From contig CM028380.1 in NCBI GenBank assembly GCA_013146195.2, positions 77,442,556 to 77,506,555 on the forward strand: DNA of 64,000 bases, given 5' to 3'. Below are positions 22,111-33,974 of this stretch, piece by piece. Source of the stretch: Codonopsis lanceolata. Its lineage: Eukaryota > Streptophyta > Magnoliopsida > Asterales > Campanulaceae. Position 1 is the stretch's first letter, and each line of letters opens with the position of its first letter. The notes under the pieces were generated by a model. The model was not told the DNA's origin, did no database searches, and worked only from the letters and a program-made list of their open reading frames with translations. The translations under genes and the position numbers were made by a program.

Positions 22111-23142
22111 TATAGACACCCCAATTTCGTAACCCTAGCATATAACATGACATGAAATATCAAGACAAGTTAAAAAGCTAACAAATGTCAAGTTACAGGG
22201 TTTAGATTGCAAAAAATGCAAAATGATGCATGAACAGTAAATTGCAGGGGGCCAAAATGCCAAAAATTAAAACGGAAAAGCCCCTGGGAGCTGCCCAGGG
22301 ACCCCCAGGCGCCGTCCATAGCACCTTTGGGAGCCGCCCCAACTTCCATTGTGGGTGGCACCCAATAGTGCCTCCTGCACTGTAGCATTTTGTTTTCGGT
22401 GTAATTTTCTCAGCACGCAGTACAAGCCGATAAAACTCAGTGTATGAAACTTAATATCGAAGGAAGCCATGATTTTCGCCTATAAATAAATGCATCCGGC
22501 ACTCAGAATTCACATACTTTTACCGCGCAGTGAGTGATCGCTCTCTCGAGAGAACGCCAAGAGATTTATTCCTCTAGTTCCGAAGCTCTGCCAAATCTCC
22601 CCCAAACACTAAAACCAGTCAGCGAAAGTGAACCTTAGTTACCCTGCTAGGATTCCGCCCTATTCCACCTATCCCAAAATCCCAAAAAGAGAAGTTCTCC
22701 TATCCGAATCTAGACGCCAAATGAGCAAAAAACAAGTTGTTGCTCTGCCCGATTCCGCCCGGCCGAAGCAAACAAAAAAAAAAAGCAGCTGTTCGCCGGA
22801 TTCCGAGGCCAAAAAGAAACTTTCGGAAGTAGTTACTCTGCCCGAATCCCCGCGACAGCAAAGCAGTAGCAAAAAGACTCCCTCTCCCGGAAGGACAGAG
22901 TGAGCGCATCCTAAAATCTACTAGAAGCTAGTTGGTACGGGATAAAACTCACACGCTTCAAGAGGTAGACTATTTAAAATTTTATTAATTAAAGAGTGCT
23001 ATTTAGATCGGCCCAATGTAATAAAAATAAGCAGTTATGCTACCCTAATTTCTATAAGAAGTAACACTAAAAATAGCCATTATTATGGCCAAATTTTATA
23101 AATGTATTTGTAACTCCAGGAATGAGACTGTTGCAAGTTTGT

Positions 23143-23189
<47 letters not shown>

Positions 23190-23474
23190 AATGCTTTATT
23201 TTATCTGTTAAATAAATATAAAAAAACATATTTTAGTCAAAAATTATTTTGAGACTGAAAGGACGAGTTGGGTGCCGAACCCGTTCCCACCTTGTAACTT
23301 AGCCTCCGAACCCTTTTGCAAATCTGGTTACATTTGGTTTTTCTTTATTTTTCCTTAAAATAAAGATGACGACTCTGTTAATCACATTTTGAGTCCACAA
23401 TTCACGCACCTTAAAGGTTTTGAAACCACCCGTTTTCACCAGCGGGGAATTGGTCGAAAAACGGGGCACTCACA
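22111..23474 (-). mobile_element. Solo LTR of the TGTGAGTGCC gypsy family (copy 1)
   Basis: On the minus strand it runs from TGTGAGTGCCCCG to GGGTGTCTATA (the expected final CA is mutated). The flanking 5-mers GTCAG (22106-22110) and GTCGG (23475-23479) differ at one base, consistent with an old 5-bp duplication. It interrupts the repeat core of E1, and no internal retroelement sequence is attached, so it is a solo LTR. It contains a (TA)n tract (23147-23188) at the same place as the copy at 53573, and a TATA-like CTATAAATA read inverted at about 22480. Frames inside it (SPGRTE, LPESPRQQSS and similar) are LTR translations. Confidence 0.88.
23147..23188. repeat. (TA)n microsatellite inside the solo LTR
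   Basis: About 21 TA units, located as in the related LTR at 53876-53942, so the tract is an inherited part of the LTR subfamily. Confidence 0.9.
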
Positions 23475-24072
23475 GTCGGGATTTTCTTCATGGATAAGCC
23501 AGTTTGTGCATCGCAATATCAAAACTGTGCATCGGGAATACACACGGGAATATTAAGCACATGGAGTAATTTAGAAAATAAAGTGAGATTCATGCTTTGT
23601 AAATGAATCATCTTAAATTCACATTCGACATCACAGATTTCCAAATCCCAAAGAAGTATATACATCTATCCTTTTTAAGCTGACGAATCAAAGCCTATCA
23701 GACACGTGAATTGCAACAAATTACTAGGGAGAAAAGCAACAATAGAGAACAAACACATTTATGAATTTATATGAGACAAAGGAGGAAAGACATTCGGATC
23801 CAGTTATGCAGATGGCGACGTACTAGAGCTACGCCATAGGAAATATACGACGATGGCACTCCAAGATTCAACTCAACTTGGTATTCATGTGTCGTCCATA
23901 TTGTGAAAGGAAGAAGAGGGAGAAGAAGAAGAAATTTTCATCAGTTTAGTTCAGTGATTGGGCACTATAGGAACAAATTTATAAAAGTGGTGTTATGCGG
24001 TTAAAAAAAGGTACTTAAGCAATTAGATATTTGAAAAGTGGACCGACTTGCAATTTATCATATTTATAAATA

Positions 24073-25372
24073 TGAATAACTATCAATCGGTACACTTTTG
24101 TAAAATTGTAATCGCTCCACTCCACTATTTTTGCTTTTAACCGCATAAGTCTATTTTGATTAACTTCTTCCTTAAATGCCCCAACAGTCTCTCTTCTCTC
24201 CAACTTAGGAAAACCTCTTTCCCCCCTCCCTTTCTGAATCTTCATCTTCGCCTTTAACAGAGGACACAATTTACGACACAAGATGGATTCTTGTGTAGAA
24301 GACTTCCTTTGTCTTCCTTCGATTAAGAGTAGCCAACAAATTTCTTCTTCTTTTTCCCCCAAGCCATTGAGAGAATGAACATTATAGAATTTTTGAGATT
24401 GAATTTGTTTTAGAGTGATTTTGTTTCTTCTTTTCTTCCCCTAGCCCTAGGACACAAGATGGATCCCTGGGCAGATCCTTCTTTTTGTGAGTGAATTTGT
24501 TTCTTTATTATTGATTTTCCCCACATACGCTAGTGCCCCGGACTAGCAAAAAAGCTCGATTCTTGCGTCAGAGGTTGCGATGCTGGCATCGGTGCCCTAG
24601 AACAGCAAAAAAGCACCGTGATTCTTATGTCGGAGCTTGCGATGCAAAAAAGAAGGCATGAGCATGTTATCTCCGGTTGAACACATAACCACCATCCCCA
24701 TTTTTTCCTAGGTTCTGGGTTTGGTTCCATACACAGATAGTGACTTCCTTACACACAAACAAGAACAGTTGGAATTTTAGTGATAGAAAATGAGAGAGTA
24801 GGGTTAAGGAGGAAGGACAGAGAAGAGGGAGACATAAATAGAGACGCAAGTGGAAATGTTGATAGGTCGAACTTCTTTGGCAATTTTTATCAAATAGGTT
24901 GTGTGCAAAACCATAGATTGCAACAATCCAAAGCAATAGGGCCTGAGCCTTTTTGGTGGGTCATAGTCTTCAAACACTTTATATATTTTTTTTCTTTTCT
25001 CCATTGAATTTACCTGCCCTTTTTGTTTGAAATAGTAGAAAATAACAATGTTTTGAGCGATTGTCAATGTTTTTCCTTGCGATGCCCAAATTTGGGCAGT
25101 GGCTTTTGTATTGCGATGCCCAATGTTTTTCCATGCAATGCCCAAATTTGGGCATTGGCTTTTTACATTACGATGCCCAAAATTTTGACCAATGCCTAAT
25201 GCTTTCATTCTGATGCTCAAATATGGGCAGTGGCTCTGTGTGCTATCTTTTATTCATTAAGGGTATCCTCGACATTTTACCCCCCAAAAGTGTACTTTAC
25301 AGGTTGAATAAAAAGAAAGTGGACTGGAGAGGTTATAATTTCCACAAAATGGTTCGACCCGAGTATCACCCA
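24073..25372. mobile_element. GATGC-core MULE-like family, member E2
   Basis: Left end AACTATCAATCGGTACACTTTTG and right end (reverse complement GGGTGATACTCGGGTCGAACC) match at family positions. TATAAATA at 24065-24072 and 25373-25380 is a candidate 8-9-bp duplication, and it overlaps E1's own right duplication. The core includes tandem 'gcgatgcccaaatttgggcagtggct' units at 25075-25240 and a two-copy phrase 'gtgccc.g.a.tagcaaaaaagc' at 24530-24640. The tail 'attaagggtatcctcgacattttacccccc' is shared across the family. Confidence 0.75.
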
Positions 25373-25380
25373 TATAAATA

Positions 25381-26130
25381 GGAAATATTACGGACCGATC
25401 CACTTTTCAAAGTTTTCTATCGCTCAGATCCCATGTTTTTTTTCAAACTATAAAAGGACACTTTTTTGGGTAAAAAAACTACGATACTCTTAATGAGCAT
25501 GATGCGCGGTACGAAAATGAATCGCAGTGCATTGACTATTGAACCGCAATGCATCAATTTTATTAAATTAATTTTTGCATCGCAATTCATCAGTTTAATT
25601 TCCTAGTCTATTTTACACCGCGATACATTAATGTTTGAATCGCGATTCATCGGTTTAATTGACTAGTCTATTTTTGCACTGCGATACATCAATGTTTGAA
25701 CCACGATTCATTAATGTTTGAACCGCGATTCATCAATGTTTGCAACGCGATGCATTAATTCAATATTTTTACACCGCGATACAAAATGATAAAGAATCAA
25801 AACACGTCATCCACCTTCTTCTTCCATCTCCTCCGTCGTAAGCCATCTTTCTACTCCTCCTCCTCTTTCGCCTTCGACTCTACCGAAAAATCACAACCCA
25901 GTATAGATCCATTACAGTTTTGTATTTCATAACTTTGTCTCCAGTTGGTCGATCTCCGTTTCGTTGCGCAACAATGGTGATTTTCGAATCCAATGTGGTT
26001 GGCGAAGCTGTTGAAGGAGACGATCACATTTTCAGAATAATATTTCAAAAAATGAACTTTTGCGATTTAAAAAAAGAATGATAGACTTTTGAGATTACAA
26101 ACTTTGAGAAAAGGACTGATCATAATTTTA
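25381..26130 (+). mobile_element. GATGC-core MULE-like family, member E3
   Basis: Left end GGAAATATTACGGACCGATCC; right end reverse complement GGTAAAATTATGATCAGTCC. The core at 25510-25790 repeats 'gcgattcatcaatgtttgaaccgcgat' units. The right third (25800-26030) is close to member A 20730-20990. It abuts E2 with no spacer. No convincing target duplication. Confidence 0.75.
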
Positions 26131-26459
26131 CCAATAAAAATATTGTATTATTGAAATTCAATTAGTGTATAATTGACCAAGTGGTGCCAAAGTTATGGAA
26201 ATGGCCCATAAATATTAAAAAAAATGTCCTACACTACAGGATTATATAATGGGCTTTGGGCCTTAAATAGGTAATGTTGCTCTCAGAACATGTAGGATGT
26301 TACACTTCAACGTCAAAAACATAAACATTACAACAAAAATATGTCCCAATGTTCTCTATCATGTCTCCATCAGAATCGTTAGTAATTTTCGTACAGTACG
26401 GGCCCGGTTAGTTAACAAACCATGTGAAGCCGGATTTTTGTGACCTTGGGCTCTACCCG

Positions 26460-27022
26460 TTTAGCTAACTGGTTTTTTTAAAATATGAGAAATTGTTGAT
26501 ACATTTTTTTTAAATATTTTTTCGCTACAGTGCCACGTTCTTTTTTTAAACCACTAAACTTTATTTTCAAAATATTGTTTCGAAAACTCCATAATCGTCT
26601 TATTCCATAGCTCCGGCCAATACTTTGAAATTCAAAAATCATGGTTGTTGCGCAACGAAACGGAGATCAACCTGACCCTGAAGGGTAAATGATATTTTCG
26701 ATTCATTAAGTACGAAACTGTAATAAACTTCGATTCATTAAGTACGAAACTGTAATAAACTTGTATTGGATTGAAAGATTTTTAAGTGGGAACAAAAGTG
26801 GAGGAGGTGGAGGAAGAAGAAGAAGGTGGAAGACATGAATGTCTGATTCATTATAATTTTGCGTGATGTATTTGAGTAAGTGATCAATAGCGCGCCGTAG
26901 GCTCATTAAGGATATCATATTCTTTTCACCTCAAAAATGACTTTTTTCTGATTAAAAAAAACATAAGATACTGTAATAATGAAAACTATCAAAGTGGATC
27001 GGCCCAAATTTACCCCTTAAAG
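26460..27022 (-). mobile_element. GATGC-core MULE-like family, member E4 (short)
   Basis: Inverted relative to E3: it contains ATTGTTGCGCAACGAAAC-like text (26645), the 'tcattaaggatatcat' tail (26903) and the end 'gatcggcccaaatttaccc' (27000). The GATGC core is almost lost. Left boundary approximate. Confidence 0.6.
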
Positions 27023-27574
27023 GCTCTTGAATTCGCCTTGGTTACCAAATGACTAAATTCAAAGCAAACATGCATCCTCCCTCTGTTTCTAAACGAATGT
27101 CCATTTATAGTTTAGAAGTTAACTTTTAGTTCGTGTTAGTAGCACATCGTTAATGCTTTCAATGTCGACACTAGGACATGATGAGTTGAGATCCGTCGGA
27201 AAGCAAATTTGAAAATGAGTCATAGGACCATCGTGATACTGACACATGAGACATGATATCTACAAAAAGTGAATTAACTTAACCTTATTCAATAATCGCA
27301 TCTCAATCAGAGACTAGAAAATTTTGAATATGGAACCTCAATTGCAACGGGTGAAGTAATTTTTTTAACTTTTTTATTTTTATTTTTACAGAAATGGCTA
27401 GTACTTCTCTGTCAATGTTTTTTGTTGGGGACATTATTCTGGACTTTTGTCCAAAATAGGATAGCAAATACTTATTTTAATTTGAAAGGTGTAGTAAATT
27501 TGGTAATAAATATAGCAAAAATGTTACTTTAATATATTTTACTTTTCATACCAAAGCCGGAAAATAACGTTATA
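27023..27574. other. Intergenic, nothing recognised
   Basis: Unique-looking AT-rich sequence; no open frame of note, no repeat partner seen in the window. Confidence 0.4.
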
Positions 27575-27814
27575 CTCCCATCGTTCCAGGTAAAGAGTCC
27601 ACTATATTATTTTGAGAGATTTCACTCTAAGAGTCCACTTTTAAAAATTATGTTAACAATTTCTATAATATTTTATTTTTACCCTCCATTTGTATTGTAA
27701 ATACATCGTTTGTATTTAACTATTTTTATAATTATAACTAACTTTAATAATATTAATATACCCTTTAATAATTAGATTTTTCAAATTGAGGCTCCTTGGG
27801 TGAAACGGAATGAG
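27575..27814. mobile_element. Stowaway-type MITE ('AAGAGTCCAC' subfamily)
   Basis: Left end TA-CTCCCATCGTTCCAGGTAAAGAGTCCACT and right end ACGGAATGAG-TA. A related copy lies at 48310-48552. Confidence 0.75.
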
Positions 27815-28477
27815 TATTTTAGAGTGCACTATAAATGAATTATGTTGATAAAAAAGAATCCATTTTTAATACATTGTCAGTGTCAAAAAGAGTAATATAT
27901 TATCAATTTAACACACATTTTATATGCCCATGACAAAGCAACCAATAAGGTCCCCATGAAATGACAACACGCAAATGTGAATGCTATAGGACAAACTTTA
28001 TAATTCAAAATATATTTTTAATACATTTAATAAAAATAATTTGTGTTTTTTTTTTTACAAATCTCAAATTTAGTTCAAAAATTTATTCCACTTGCAAAAC
28101 CATACAAAAAAGGAAAAGAATGAGCAATGACAATCCTTCATGTTATGGACAAATCTTTTAGTTCTTGAAAGGTTTTTAGTGCTGGTTCATGTGATATCAA
28201 TGATTTCTTCTCTTCTTTTGATTGGGATAGACGGAGACTTTGAAAGATTAGTTCTGTCTCAATAAGCCTCCTTTTTAAAAAAATCTAATCTCATAAGGAA
28301 TGCTAGGGTTTCTATCTAACGTAATTGTTTTGTAAAGAACATGAACGGTTGCGTCTTTCTCCGCTACCAATAATTTTGCCGTTGGCGGAGCCATAACACC
28401 AATCAAAGAAGCAGAAGAATAATCACTCGACCGTTCGTCTCCCTGACTCCCTAGCTCCTTCGCTTCTAGCCTATTTT

Positions 28478-28480
<3 letters not shown>
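27815..28480. other. Intergenic, nothing recognised
   Basis: AT-rich to mixed sequence. A minus-strand frame at 28275-28631 crosses the (TA)n tract that follows and is not convincing as a gene. Confidence 0.4.

Positions 28481-28548
<68 letters not shown>
28481..28548. repeat. (TA)n microsatellite
   Basis: About 34 TA units. Confidence 0.95.
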
Positions 28549-28551
<3 letters not shown>

Positions 28552-28837
28552 TTAACCATGTATAAATTGATGCTACCTATTGGCAATACATCACAAAAAA
28601 AAAAAAAAATACTAGACTTTAATTTCTTCACTTGGCTTTAAAATGTTCAAAGATTGCTACCCCATTATCTCTAGCTTGTTCTCCTTTGGCTTTTCCTTAT
28701 TTGGAATGACAATAATTCCAGAAATTATAATGTTGACACTTGTGGATGGTTACGTTTCACAAATATGTTTATGAAAAATCATGATTCGACATCCAAACTA
28801 TGATTAATCGTTATCAAATGAGTTGTCCAAATGAATT
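28549..28837. other. Spacer, nothing recognised
   Basis: No gene or repeat signal beyond a poly-A run near 28597-28609. Confidence 0.4.
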
Positions 28838-29095
28838 GGGCCTGCTGGACTAACCCGCCCTGTCACCTAAAAAATGTTGTTTGGATTGATATTTCTTATA
28901 TCTACCACTATTTTAGACTGGCTCGCCCTTAGAACTGTTAAAATGGGGGTAGGTCCGTTGGGTTAGCCCGCTCCGCCACCTAATTGAAGTAGGTTGGGTT
29001 AGTATTTCTTAGGCCTGCCACTTTTTTAAGCTGGCTCGCCTCATCCCACGAAATGGCATATTGAAGTGGGTTGTAGGTTAGCTCGCACCGCATCA
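28838..29095. repeat. Two imperfect tandem ~130-bp units
   Basis: The phrases 'ggactaacccgccctgtcacctaa', 'ttcttatatctaccactattttagactggctcgcc' (28850-28930) recur as 'gggttagcccgctccgccacctaa', 'ttcttaggcctgccacttttttaagctggctcgcc' (28960-29040). GGGTTAGCCCG-type tandem text is common in plant repeats; the class is undetermined. Confidence 0.65.
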
Positions 29096-29889
29096 ACCCA
29101 TACACCTTGACTGCTCTATGTATAAATGATCTTATGTATGTAAGTTTCGTCTTTTCTGATAATCGATAATAAATTTATTTATTACTAAATAAATGTGCTC
29201 ATTTATTAATGGGAAGTTTAACTCTCAAATTCTACATGGTAGAGAATAGTGAGTTGATTCATTAATGGCTATTGTCACAACACTTCCAAATTGATTTTTT
29301 TTCCGGGTTTATTAATTTTAGGATAAATTGTAGGTTAGTTCACTTTGTAAGATTTTCAACCTCTTCAATCCTTATATTTTTTATAACCGTTAATGTGCAC
29401 TTTCATACTCCCACTCGACAACCTGTGTTGTTCTTTTGTCCATATTTAGAACAAATAGCCATTGTTTTGACTGATCCATTGAGAATATATCCCAAAGTAG
29501 GTACATCATGTTGGACATGTCTTTGTTATTTGCTCTGTTTTGTTTTGAGAAGATCTTGTTTTTAAGAGAGAAAATTATAAAATAACAAGCACAACACCAA
29601 TGCTTTAAAGTAGTAGAGAGGGGTGAAGATGAAGGGGGCTTATGGATAAATAAATATCGAAATATATTCGGTCATCTGGTGAAGGTAAAGTTTGTCGAGT
29701 CTATTAGGAAGAAGATCACCGATTCACCGAGATGGCTATTTTGATCGAGACGTAGGAGGTTGGAGAGATGATGGAACATGTGGTTGTGGTGAATTTTGCA
29801 TTGGATGGGTTGAGAAAGGGGCGGTCGGCAAGGATTCGTCGGGCGAGTTTGTTGTCTTTGCTGACAATTGTGGGACCTTGGAATTAGTC
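29096..29889. other. Spacer; possible left part of member E7
   Basis: Contains a frame at 29692-29907 of mixed composition (GRRSPIHRDGYFDRDV...) that runs into the GATGC repeats. I do not recognise it; it may be a left arm of the GATGC-family member E7, whose left end I could not locate. Confidence 0.35.
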
Positions 29890-30322
29890 CCGATGCAATT
29901 TTTTTGATTTGCGAGGCACCAATTGAACCCCATATACAGAAAAATTTCGATGCACAATTGAAATTAGTAAATCCCGAAGCTAATTTTTGGATTTACGATG
30001 CACCAACATGACCCCCTATATAGAAAATCCTAACGCAAAATTTTGGAGTTGCGATGCACAATTTGGAATTAATAAATCTCGATGCGAAAATTGGATTTGC
30101 GACACACAAATTGCATTATCCATGTAGAAAATCCTGATGCACACTTTTAGATTCGTGATGTACAATTTGGAATTAGTAAATCCTGATGCAAAAGTTAGAT
30201 TTGCGATGTACAAATTGGAATTACAATGCATCGACTTGATTTACGATGCATCACACCCCTAATATAATTTCATTAAGGATATACTCGTTGTTTTACTCCA
30301 AAAGTGTTTTTTACCAGTTTAA

Positions 30323-30326
<4 letters not shown>
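29890..30326 (-). repeat. GATGC-core repeat array of member E7
   Basis: The phrase 'tagaaaatcctgatgcacacttttagattcgtgatgtacaatttggaattagtaaatcctgatgc' repeats about six times. It is the reverse complement of the E1 core phrase. The family tail 'attaaggatatactcgttgttttactccaaaagtg' follows at 30272 and is cut off by the next microsatellite. Confidence 0.75.
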
Positions 30327-30386
<60 letters not shown>

Positions 30387-30440
30387 TTATTTATGTGTGT
30401 GTGTGTGTATGTGTATGTATGTATGTGTGTGTATATGTGG
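30327..30440. repeat. Compound (TA)n-(TTTA)n-(GT)n microsatellite
   Basis: About 27 TA units to 30381, then TTTATTTATTTA, then GT/GTAT repeats to about 30440. Confidence 0.95.
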
Positions 30441-31039
30441 ACAATATTGTTTTAGTTAATTCAAAAGAAACTAACGTTACATGAGCCTGATAGTGAATGA
30501 CACAACACTTCCTAAAAATTACATATAATATTCAAGAATCTAGAATGTTCATACTTTCTGAGGCACAAAACCTCCAAAACCCTAGCATGCAGCACGAAAG
30601 AGAGAAGCCCCACCTAGCAATTTGATATATTTTTTATAAACATGAAAAACAAAATCACAGAATCCTTTTTTAATTTTAATAATAATAACTAATACCCAAA
30701 TAAAATAAAAGTGAGTGGCAATTCTACAGTGCCACTTATAATAATAAAAGATCTGAGTTTGCTTAGGTGCAACTTTTGAGCCACTGCATCAAATTACTAT
30801 TTAAGTAACTTTAGATTGCCTTGGGATCTGTGTGCTAAAATTCAATTATATATACTAGTAACTTTATTATATATAATAAATATTGTGGCTCTGTTTCCTC
30901 TCCTTAAAGGCACTACCTAGAAAAAACAATGTTAGTGCTGTCTATCTTTTCATTAGATAATAGTCTCTCCTCCTAAAAAAATAATCCTAGGATAACATCT
31001 TTAAGGTCACAAATCACAATCCATTTCCTTTTAAGATAT
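30441..31039. other. Intergenic, nothing recognised
   Basis: AT-rich sequence without supportable features. Confidence 0.4.
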
Positions 31040-31237
31040 TAATTAATTGAATATTTATGTCGTTTTGGGTAAAAAGTCTCTGCTTAAATATTAATTTTTT
31101 AAAAAAAATAAATATTTTTGATAGACTATTAATTAGTAATAAAATAATACGTTTATATCTTAATTTTTAAAAATATACTTTTTAAGTAAAATACTTTATT
31201 AATTTGAAATAGTACTCTTTACTCAGAATAGAGGGAG
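31040..31237. mobile_element. Stowaway-type MITE (right end clear)
   Basis: Ends AATAGAGGGAG-TA; the body 'agtaataaaataatac...aaaatatactttttaagtaaaatac' matches copies at 38505-38660 and 46970-47115. Left boundary approximate. Confidence 0.6.
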
Positions 31238-31248
31238 TATATCGTGAC

Positions 31249-31441
31249 GAGTAATGCTAGAGTCACTCAAAGAGTACTCAAATTTGTGCACCAAATGATG
31301 TGGTTTCCAATGTGTCATCTTATTTGGTATTTTATGGGCTCCACTATAAGTTAAAAAGTTATGTTAACAATATAACAAATAAGATGCCACATCATTTGGT
31401 ACCCAAAATTAAATGCTATTAGAGTGACCCTAACATTACCC
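31249..31441. mobile_element. MULE-type MITE, 193 bp
   Basis: Ends GAGTAATGCTAGAGTCACTC and reverse complement GGGTAATGTTAGGGTCACTC, with ~60 bp of inverted similarity (CACCAAATGATGTGG / ACCAAATGATGTGGC). A perfect 10-bp repeat ATATCGTGAC flanks it (31239-31248, 31442-31451); 9 bp is the MULE standard, so one base may be chance. It inserted at the very edge of the preceding Stowaway. Confidence 0.88.
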
Positions 31442-31451
31442 ATATCGTGAC

Positions 31452-31966
31452 AGCCCTTATATATGCCAAAAACTCTCTCTATCTAGCTCTATACATATTA
31501 ATAGATCGTTAAAATGTGAACACCTTATCATGCGTTTATTCAACCACAGCCTTTCGTTTGTGAAAATTTTCATTAAGAAAACTCGTGTTGGTATTGCGTA
31601 GGGATTGGATCTACCCCTAGACCGAAAGCCTACAACTTTAAATTTCATAATTCTCCCATGAACAGAAAATTCATGGATGGGAAATTTAATTTAGATACTA
31701 ATTACCTTTGATTGATCATGTCTTTATCAATACTTAGCAATTTCATGTGGGAATTCTCTTCCTCCTTTGCCTTTTCTTTTCCTTATTTTACCAGTTTTTT
31801 TATTCTCACTTGACCATTAAAGTCGGACCTTTAACGGTTAAGTCATGTACAACCTACTCGTGAAATTAACGGAAGTTATTGCGACAAAATTGATGAAAAA
31901 TATTATGAAAGCAAACAACAGTGGTGGTTAGGTAAGTCAAATTTCTATCTGTGTTTTATTTTATTA
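31452..31966. other. Intergenic, nothing recognised
   Basis: Mixed sequence; the minus frame at 31457-31648 has no recognisable motif. Confidence 0.4.
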
Positions 31967-32192
31967 CTCTCTCCATTCCTAAATTAATGTCTTTATTTCT
32001 TTTTTTTCCGTTTTAAAATAATTATCTTTTTAAAAACTTTGTATTTTAAGAAATCTTTTTTACCACATTACTTATAATTTTTCAATCTATTTTAATTATG
32101 ATAATATATTTAACGATATTAAAAAAACCACACTAAACTAATTTTATAATCGAGTTGAATTAAAGAGGACGATTAATTAAAAACGAAGATAG
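31967..32192. mobile_element. Stowaway-type MITE
   Basis: TA-CTCTCTCCATTCCTAAATTAATGTC at the left and AAAAACGAAGATAG-TA at the right; interior 'ttttaattatgataat' as in other copies. Confidence 0.75.
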
Positions 32193-32677
32193 TATTATTA
32201 ATTCTAAGTGTGGGTCGTACAATTAATTGATGGGTGTTGGTAATCAGTCCCATAGACATTGCTGTCTTAGAACATGTTATAATGTCACGGTCGTCTCCTA
32301 TCCCCTACTAGAAAAGGGGTAAGAGGGAAAAATCAAAGATGACGAATGACGATTGTGTCCCCACTAAACTGACTATTCTTTGGGATTCCATGGATGTAGA
32401 AAGGACATGTTTACTTCTATAAAGAAGAGTAAATAAATAGGAGTATTTCAAAGGTAAGCTAGTCAAGCTAGTTTTGAAATTTTCTATTGCCATGCAGATT
32501 GTGATCAGTTCAGACTATGTCACGTTTGGCTTTCAATAGGGCTGGCAAAATGGGTGTTATGGATCAATGAATAATATGACCAAGAAGTTGGGGTACACAA
32601 AATTAACACTAGTTAAACCACCATTTTGGACAATTTATATGTGGTCTTAGATAGAGAGAGAGAGAGAATTGTATTGT
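32193..32677. other. Intergenic; short (GA)n at 32652-32666
   Basis: No coding or repeat signal other than the short GA run. Confidence 0.4.
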
Positions 32678-32895
32678 GTAGTTTATTATCGTTGCAACTT
32701 ATTTCTGTTTTATGTATTTCTTGTTTGTTCGTTTCGAAAAAATTATCTTTTAAGTTCTCTTTTTTAAAAATATTTTTACTATTTTATTGTTATTATTTAA
32801 GCCATATGAATATGAGTTATAAATAAAACTTTATATTATACTAATATTATTAATCGTCAGGTAAAAAATTGATAATCATTTAAGGACGGAGGGAG
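32678..32895. mobile_element. Stowaway-type MITE
   Basis: Right end TAAGGACGGAGGGAG-TA is canonical; left end is degraded (GTTTATTATCGTTG). Interior 'tttgttcgtttcgaaaaaattatc' is family-typical. Confidence 0.65.
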
Positions 32896-32897
32896 TA

Positions 32898-33676
32898 AAA
32901 AATTAATTATATAAAATATATACGGAATCATAAAATATACAAAAAAGAAAGTCGGTACCAAGCATTTTGATGTTAGTGGTCTACTATTAATTATAATGGA
33001 CAAAAAAAGCCATCTTTTCTTCATGTTATGCCATGTATATCTTCTAGAAAACAAAAAATATGGGTATCACATGATCTGAGGATGGTCGTGCATGCAGTTC
33101 TTGATTGGCCCGCGGGTATTTAAGGAGATGATCTCAAGGCCTTAAGTTTAGGGAGGGGTGGTTTGTTGTGCTGACCTTTTTACCCTTGGTGGGGAAAATT
33201 AGGTGGTTCATTTACATTTACCAAACGACGTCGCAATTAACCTATTTTATTTGATGAGAGTCTCCAAGTATTACTCACTACACTAAAAACCAATTTTTTA
33301 TTAGTAAATATAAAGATGTCGACCGGTCAAAATGAAGGTGAATATTAAGTAGGAAAAAAATGTCCGAAGAAAATCTTAGGAGAAAGTAGGGAGCATAAAG
33401 AGGAAAAGAGGGTGACAAGGATGGTACTTTTTGTTATTTTTGTTTTTAGTGTTTGATTTTAGTTTTGTAAACGTATAATTAAGTATAGATTCATATAATT
33501 ATCCAAAGTATAAAGATAACGAAACGCAACTTAGTAATAAGACGTTTTACCCATCCCTAATAGATCGTAAGTTTGAGTCACTAAGGAGATAAATGGAGAA
33601 ACACTAATAATCATCATTTTAAAAGAGGATTATAAAAACCTTACTAACAAACAAGTATTAGAGAACCTCAACTAGA
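32898..33676. other. Intergenic, nothing recognised
   Basis: Contains CACTACACTAAAAACC at 33279, superficially like a CACTA end but unsupported. Otherwise unique-looking. Confidence 0.4.
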
Positions 33677-33974
33677 GGTTAAGATGTCGTTTGTAGTCAG
33701 GATTAAGGTTAGATATGATTAATAAATCAAGTTGGTATACAACATGTGCTCGAAACTAATAGCAAAAATTATCAAGATAAAGTCATTATCTCTTCACTAT
33801 TAATACATAGGGAGAAGGTGGTATTATTAACGCCCTCGCCAAAAAAAAAATTGTGAGTAATATTTTTTATCTCAAAACTACCCCTAATATACAAGTGATT
33901 ATTAATAGCGATGATAATAATAATACTGAGATTAATAATATTTATCTATTCCGACTAACAATTAAGCCCTAATT
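33677..33974. mobile_element. MITE, second copy of the 21477-21797 family
   Basis: Shares the body and ends 'gtttgtagtcaggattaaggttagataTGATTAATAA' and 'attccgactaacaattaagccct' with copy 1, same orientation. Confidence 0.7.

Larger units (their letters stand above)
21369..24059. mobile_element. GATGC-core MULE-like family, member E1 (with nested insertions)
   Basis: The left end AGGGTGATAATCGGGCCGATCC and right end (reverse complement GATAAATTGCAAGTCGGTCC) match the family. A perfect 9-bp duplication ATATTTATA flanks it at 21360-21368 and 24060-24068. The core phrase 'gtgcatcgcaaaatcaaaattgtgcatcgggaatcc' repeats at 21840-22108 and resumes at 23480-23550 after a nested solo LTR. Another MITE sits at 21477-21797. 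Net of insertions the element is about 1 kb. No coding sequence was found. Confidence 0.85.

Noticed and set aside
22628..22903. Ser/Lys-rich 91-codon frame
   Set aside because: Lies inside the solo LTR; equivalent frames recur in the other LTR copies as translations of the GGGCAGAGCAACT units.
28275..28631. 118-codon minus-strand frame
   Set aside because: Crosses a (TA)n tract coding Tyr-Ile repeats; flanking parts have no recognisable domain.
33279..33310. Possible CACTA terminus CACTACACTAAAAACC
   Set aside because: No subterminal repeats, no partner end and no 3-bp duplication; chance match is likely.
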